NCBI GenBank assembly: GCA_026129405.1
Contig: JAHCID010000003.1
Coordinates: 247,257-311,256 of the forward strand
Origin: a bacterium
GTDB lineage: Bacteria; Desulfobacterota; Binatia; DP-6
DNA length: 64,000 nucleotides
Direction: 5' to 3'
Shown: positions 60,525 through 64,000 of the stretch, one piece after another
Layout of the letters: each line of letters opens with the position of its first letter
Numbering within the stretch: the stretch's first letter is position 1
Translations under genes and position numbers: made by a program
Notes under the pieces: model-generated
Databases searched by the model: none
Told to the model about the DNA's origin: nothing
The model's input: only the letters and a program-made list of their open reading frames with translations

Positions 60525-61120
60525 CGCTTCTCGCGCACGGCTCCGTCGGGGCCGAGCACGTACGCGAGCGGCGCACCGGTCGGGATCTCGAGCTTCAGGA
60601 CCTCGTCGCGCGTGAGCCCGTCGAGGTGCATCACGAGCGCGCGCAACGAGTTGCCGTGCGCGGCGACGAGGACGTTCTTCCCCGCGCGCAGGTCGGGGAG
60701 GATGTGCCCCTCCCAGTAGGGGATGACGCGCGCCGCCGTGTCCTTCAGGCTCTCGCCGCCGGGCGGCGGGACGTCGAAGCTGCGGCGCCAGATGTGCACC
60801 TGATCGGCCCCGAACTGCTTCGCTGCCTCGGCCTTGTCGAGCCCCTGGAGGTCGCCGTACATGCGCTCGTTGAGCGCTGCGTCGCGCTCGACGAGCGGCA
60901 CGGTGATCGCGGCGGCCGCGAGGGCGAGGTCGGCGGTGTGGATCGCCCGCTGCAGCGTCGACGTGTAGAGCTTGTCGACGGTACGCCCGCGCAGCTTCAC
61001 GCCGGCGGCGCGGGCCTCCTCCTCGCCCTTCGGGGACAGCGGCACGTCGACCCACCCGGTGAAGCGGTTCTCGAGGTTCCACTGCGACTGGCCGTGGCGG
61101 AGGAGGATGAGATCGGGCAT
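60515..61120 (-). CDS. gpmA: 2,3-bisphosphoglycerate-dependent phosphoglycerate mutase
   Basis: The 201-residue enzyme starts at 61120 (MPDLILLRHGQSQWN). RHGQSQWNLENRFTGW carries the phospho-His, with ALNERMYGDLQGLDK and the later VAAHGNSLRALVMHL His. It interconverts 3- and 2-phosphoglycerate. It is shorter than the 250-aa enterobacterial enzyme but within the range of the compact form. Confidence 0.92.
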   Translation of the reverse strand: MPDLILLRHGQSQWNLENRFTGWVDVPLSPKGEEEARAAGVKLRGRTVDKLYTSTLQRAIHTADLALAAAAITVPLVERDAALNERMYGDLQGLDKAEAAKQFGADQVHIWRRSFDVPPPGGESLKDTAARVIPYWEGHILPDLRAGKNVLVAAHGNSLRALVMHLDGLTRDEVLKLEIPTGAPLAYVLGPDGAVREKRYL

Positions 61121-61226
61121 CGCGAGCACCATAGCGCGGCGCGGCGCGGGCCGCCAAGCAACGCCGTCCTCGTGGCGCGAACGGGTGGTTGCGCGGGTGC
61201 CGGACCGCTGCTACCACCGCCCCCCG

Positions 61227-61973
61227 ATGGCGATCATCGCGCTCTTCGTCGTCCATTGGTTCGCGAGCATCTTCTTCCAGTCGAGCTTCCTGCATCGCTA
61301 CGCGGCGCACCGGATGTTCACCATGGACCGCCTCACCGAGCGCGTGTTCCACTTCCTCACCTGGGCTTCCCAGGGGTCGTCGTATCTGCCACCGCGGGCC
61401 TATGCGATCCTCCACCGGGAGCATCATGCCTTCAGCGACACCGCGAAGGATCCGCACTCGCCGTCGTACTCACCGAACGTGATGGCGATGATGTGGAAGA
61501 CGGCGAAGCGGTTCACCGCGCACGTCGACGGGATCTCGAAGCCGGAGGCGCGCTTCCTCGGCGGCTACCCCGAGTGGCGCATCCTCGATCGCGTCGGCTC
61601 CTGGTGGACGACGCGGCTCGCGTGGGGCGGCGTCTACGTCGGGCTCTACTGGTGGCTCGCGACGGAGTGGTGGATGTTCCTGCTCCTCCCGTTCCACTTC
61701 GGCATGGGGCCGATCCATGGCGCGATCGTGAACTGGTGCGGGCACCGTTACGGCTACCGCAACTTCGCGACCCGGGATCAGTCGCGCAACTCGCTGCCGA
61801 TCGATCTGATCACGTGGGGCGAGCTGTTCCAGAACAACCACCACCACTACGCCGGCCGGGTGAACTTCGCGTTCCGCCGCTACGAGCTCGACGTCACCTA
61901 CCACATCCTCCGCGTCCTCGATCGCCTGCGCGTCATCCGCCTCCGACCCGAGGCGATCCGCGCCGCGGCCTGA
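61227..61973 (+). CDS. Fatty acid (acyl-CoA type) desaturase
   Basis: The 248-residue membrane protein carries the three histidine boxes: HRYAAHR (about 23-29), HREHHAF (about 63-69) and NNHHHYAGR (about 198-206). They define the di-iron integral-membrane desaturases (acyl-CoA/Delta-9 type). It has about four hydrophobic segments. It introduces a double bond into membrane acyl chains. Confidence 0.88.
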   Translation: MAIIALFVVHWFASIFFQSSFLHRYAAHRMFTMDRLTERVFHFLTWASQGSSYLPPRAYAILHREHHAFSDTAKDPHSPSYSPNVMAMMWKTAKRFTAHVDGISKPEARFLGGYPEWRILDRVGSWWTTRLAWGGVYVGLYWWLATEWWMFLLLPFHFGMGPIHGAIVNWCGHRYGYRNFATRDQSRNSLPIDLITWGELFQNNHHHYAGRVNFAFRRYELDVTYHILRVLDRLRVIRLRPEAIRAAA

Positions 61974-61982
61974 GGCCGTCTC

Positions 61983-63602
61983 TCAGGGGTCGATCAGCAC
62001 GCCGGGGTTCAGAACCCCGGCCGCATCGAGCGTCGTCTTCGCGGCGCGCAGCACGGCCCCGAACAGCTCGGGTCGCTGGCGGTCGTACCAGCGCCGATGG
62101 TCGCGGCCGACCGCGTGGTGATGGGTGATCGTCCCGCCCTCATGCAGGATGGCTTCGGCCGCCGCCTGCTTCACCTCGGCCCACTGCGCAAGCTCGCTCC
62201 CGCGGCACGCCGGCGCCAGCACGGTGTAGTAGGGCGCAGGACCATCGGGATAGACGTGCGTGAAGCGGCACGTCACCTGGCCGGCACCGCACACACGCCG
62301 TACGGCATCCGTCGTCGCTGCCATGACGGCGGCGTGGAACGCCGGGAACCGATCCCAGGTGACGGCGGTCTCGAACGTCTCGGAGACGAGCCCGAGACGC
62401 ACGAGTGCGTCGCGCAGATACGGGGCTTCGAGGAAGGCGCGGCGCCAGGCGCCGGCGGCGCCGTCGCGCGCCCCGGCGGCGTCGACGCGGGTGCGCCCCG
62501 CGTCCGCCGGCGCCGTACCGCCGTGCGCTCGTGCGCACGCGAGCGCGGCGTCCATCGCGTCGTCGAGGTCGCGGCTGGCGGACTCGAAGCCGACCAGGAG
62601 CACGGCGTGGGAGCCGTCGCCCGCCCCGGACGTCAGGGCCTCGAGCGCATCGAGCAGGCGGCAGTTCGTCGGATGGAGCCCCGCCTGCACGATGGCGCGT
62701 GCGGCGGTCGCACCGGCCGCGAAGTCGGTGAACGTGATGCTCGCCGAGGCCCGCCGGGTGGGGCGGTCCTGCAGCCGCATCCACGCCTCTACGATGACGC
62801 CCAGGGTGCCCTCGGAGCCGAGGAAGAGCCGGTCGGGGCTCGGGCCGGCGCCCGAGCCGGGCAGGCGGCGCGTCTCCAGCGTTCCCGCCGGCGTCACGAC
62901 GCGCAGGCCCTCGACGAAGTCGTCGATGTGCGTGTGCAGGGTCGCGTAGTGGCCGCCCGAGCGGGTTGCGAGCCATCCGCCGAGCGTCGAGAACTCGAAC
63001 GACTGCGGGAAGTGCCGCAGCGTCAGTCCGTGCGGGCGAAGCTGCTCCTCGAGAGCCGGACCGTAGATGCCGCCCTGGATGCGCGCGGCGCGACTCGTGG
63101 CGTCGACCTCGACGACGCGATCGAGCCGCGCCAGATCGATGGTGACCACGCCGGGCCAGGCGTCACGCGCAGGCGGCTCCACGCCGCCGACGACGGAAGA
63201 CCCACCGCCGTAGGGAATTGCGGCGAGGCCGGTGTCGGCGCACCACGCGAGGATGGCCGCGACGTCGGCCTCGTCGGCCGGGTACGCGACCAGGTCCGGC
63301 GGGTTCGGAAACTCGCCGCGCGCCCCGCGCACGACGTCGCGGAACGACTTGCCGTACGCATGGCCGGCGCGGGCCGCCGCATCGGTGCGGCACAGCGCCG
63401 CCAGGCGCGGCGGCGGCGTCACGCGCACCGGCGGCAGCGTGACGGCATCGAGACGTGGCCGCGGCAGCGCCTCCGGGAGGACGATGCCGAAGCGTGCCTC
63501 TATCAGCCGCGCGAGGGCGGAGCCGTGTTCGTCGGAGGGGCCGGCGTCGGACCAGCCCCAGCCCCAGAAGCTCCGCTCGCGCGGCGCGGGCGCCGCGCTC
63601 AC
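61983..63602 (-). CDS. FAD-linked oxidase, alkyldihydroxyacetonephosphate synthase-like
   Basis: The 539-residue protein belongs to the PCMH flavoprotein group. The FAD pyrophosphate loop is IPYGGGSSVVGGVEP, with FSTLGGWLATRSGGHYATLHTHIDDFV and FLGSEGTLGVI. The tail motif RCRFTHVYPDGPAPYYTV is AGPS-like, pointing to ether-lipid synthesis. The GTG at 63602 is chosen because the longer frame would overlap the RRM gene. FAR1 or PlsC partners are not in the window. Confidence 0.8.
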   Translation of the reverse strand: MSAAPAPRERSFWGWGWSDAGPSDEHGSALARLIEARFGIVLPEALPRPRLDAVTLPPVRVTPPPRLAALCRTDAAARAGHAYGKSFRDVVRGARGEFPNPPDLVAYPADEADVAAILAWCADTGLAAIPYGGGSSVVGGVEPPARDAWPGVVTIDLARLDRVVEVDATSRAARIQGGIYGPALEEQLRPHGLTLRHFPQSFEFSTLGGWLATRSGGHYATLHTHIDDFVEGLRVVTPAGTLETRRLPGSGAGPSPDRLFLGSEGTLGVIVEAWMRLQDRPTRRASASITFTDFAAGATAARAIVQAGLHPTNCRLLDALEALTSGAGDGSHAVLLVGFESASRDLDDAMDAALACARAHGGTAPADAGRTRVDAAGARDGAAGAWRRAFLEAPYLRDALVRLGLVSETFETAVTWDRFPAFHAAVMAATTDAVRRVCGAGQVTCRFTHVYPDGPAPYYTVLAPACRGSELAQWAEVKQAAAEAILHEGGTITHHHAVGRDHRRWYDRQRPELFGAVLRAAKTTLDAAGVLNPGVLIDP

Positions 63603-63621
63603 GGTGGTCGAGTCGCGCGGC

Positions 63622-63903
63622 TCAGTAGCGCGGCCGGGCGCCGCCGCCACCACCGCCGCGGTCGTGGGCCTCGCTGACGTTGAGCTTGCGGCCGTCGAAG
63701 TCCTGACCGTTCAGCTCCTCTACGGCGCGCCGCGCTTCGTCTTCGGAGCTCATCTCGACGAACCCGAACCCGCGCGACTGTCCCGTGGCCCGATCCATGA
63801 TCACGGCTGCCGACTGGATCGTGCCGACCTTCGCGAACAGATCCCCGAGCTGCTCGCTGGTCACACGAAACGGCAGGTTGCCCACGAAGAGCTTCTTGCC
63901 CAT
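63622..63903 (-). CDS. RRM-domain RNA-binding protein
   Basis: The 93-residue glycine-rich RNA-binding protein starts at 63903 behind AAGGAGAG. RNP2 is KLFVGNLPF, RNP1 is RGFGFVEM, and the C-terminus is a short GGGGGGARPRY tail. Such proteins in bacteria are often cold-induced RNA chaperones. It is the last complete gene of the window. Confidence 0.92.
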   Translation of the reverse strand: MGKKLFVGNLPFRVTSEQLGDLFAKVGTIQSAAVIMDRATGQSRGFGFVEMSSEDEARRAVEELNGQDFDGRKLNVSEAHDRGGGGGGARPRY

Positions 63904-64000
63904 CACCGAACTCTCCTTACCCCTGTAGGGCGCTCTCGACGACGCCTATCCGGCGCTCGCAGGACGAACGCGCTCGGAATGTCTCCCACGGTACGAAGAG

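Noticed and set aside
58403-62128. 1241-codon plus-strand frame
   Set aside because: It overlaps the glycosyltransferase, dehydrogenase, gpmA and desaturase genes in other frames and has no domain content.

Overview
The window is GC-rich (about 70%) bacterial chromosome with dense, short-spaced genes. Host genes include dnaB, gltX, apaG, thiE, ntrB/ntrC, a prkA-yeaH-spoVR stress operon, a secreted protein with Dictyostelium-type CDDGDACT cysteine repeats, an FrhB-like protein and an alkyl-DHAP-synthase-like flavoprotein. This mix suggests a deltaproteobacterial-grade lineage (Binatota, Desulfobacterota or Myxococcota-like); that placement is an inference from gene content only.

Layout: 1-169 is host flank. 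170-10703 is integrative element E1, inserted in the 3' half of tRNA-Arg(CCT). 10735-42452 is host chromosome: apaG; a response regulator; an amidohydrolase/aldolase pair; an unusual LnmK-like/ACP/MBOAT/TlpA cluster; a decayed duplication with phage debris (about 19.3-23.1 kb); lipid genes; dnaB; the fmdB-ntrB-ntrC-thiE operon; the prkA-yeaH-spoVR operon with a sigma-54-type promoter; and gltX followed by tRNA-Gln and tRNA-Glu. 42453-52758 is a second element, E2, inserted through the 5' half of tRNA-Lys(TTT). 52793-64000 is host again: regulator, dioxygenase, large secreted protein, glycosyltransferase, gpmA, desaturase, flavoprotein and an RRM protein.

The main discovery candidate is the pair E1/E2. 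Both are about 10.3-10.5 kb and share one plan: att - accessory gene - small-terminase candidate - large terminase - HNH nuclease - Mu-like protease/scaffold with a nested start - micro-genes - antisense zinc-finger gene - AlpA-type regulator - replication ATPase - HTH - tyrosine integrase - att/tRNA. Neither has a recognisable portal, capsid or tail gene, so they look like packaging-competent phage satellites. Their packaging modules (961-6223 and 43387-48649) are virtually identical at nucleotide level. Their replication ATPases, integrases and att sites are different, which indicates a very recent module swap between two satellites of one family. A repeat of about 120 bp built from GGACGACC units lies between the two terminase genes in both elements and again, inverted, at the 3' end of the E2 ATPase gene. 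It is a candidate origin or packaging site. E2 also appears to have captured a working tRNA-Lys promoter, so it replaces the host promoter it displaced.
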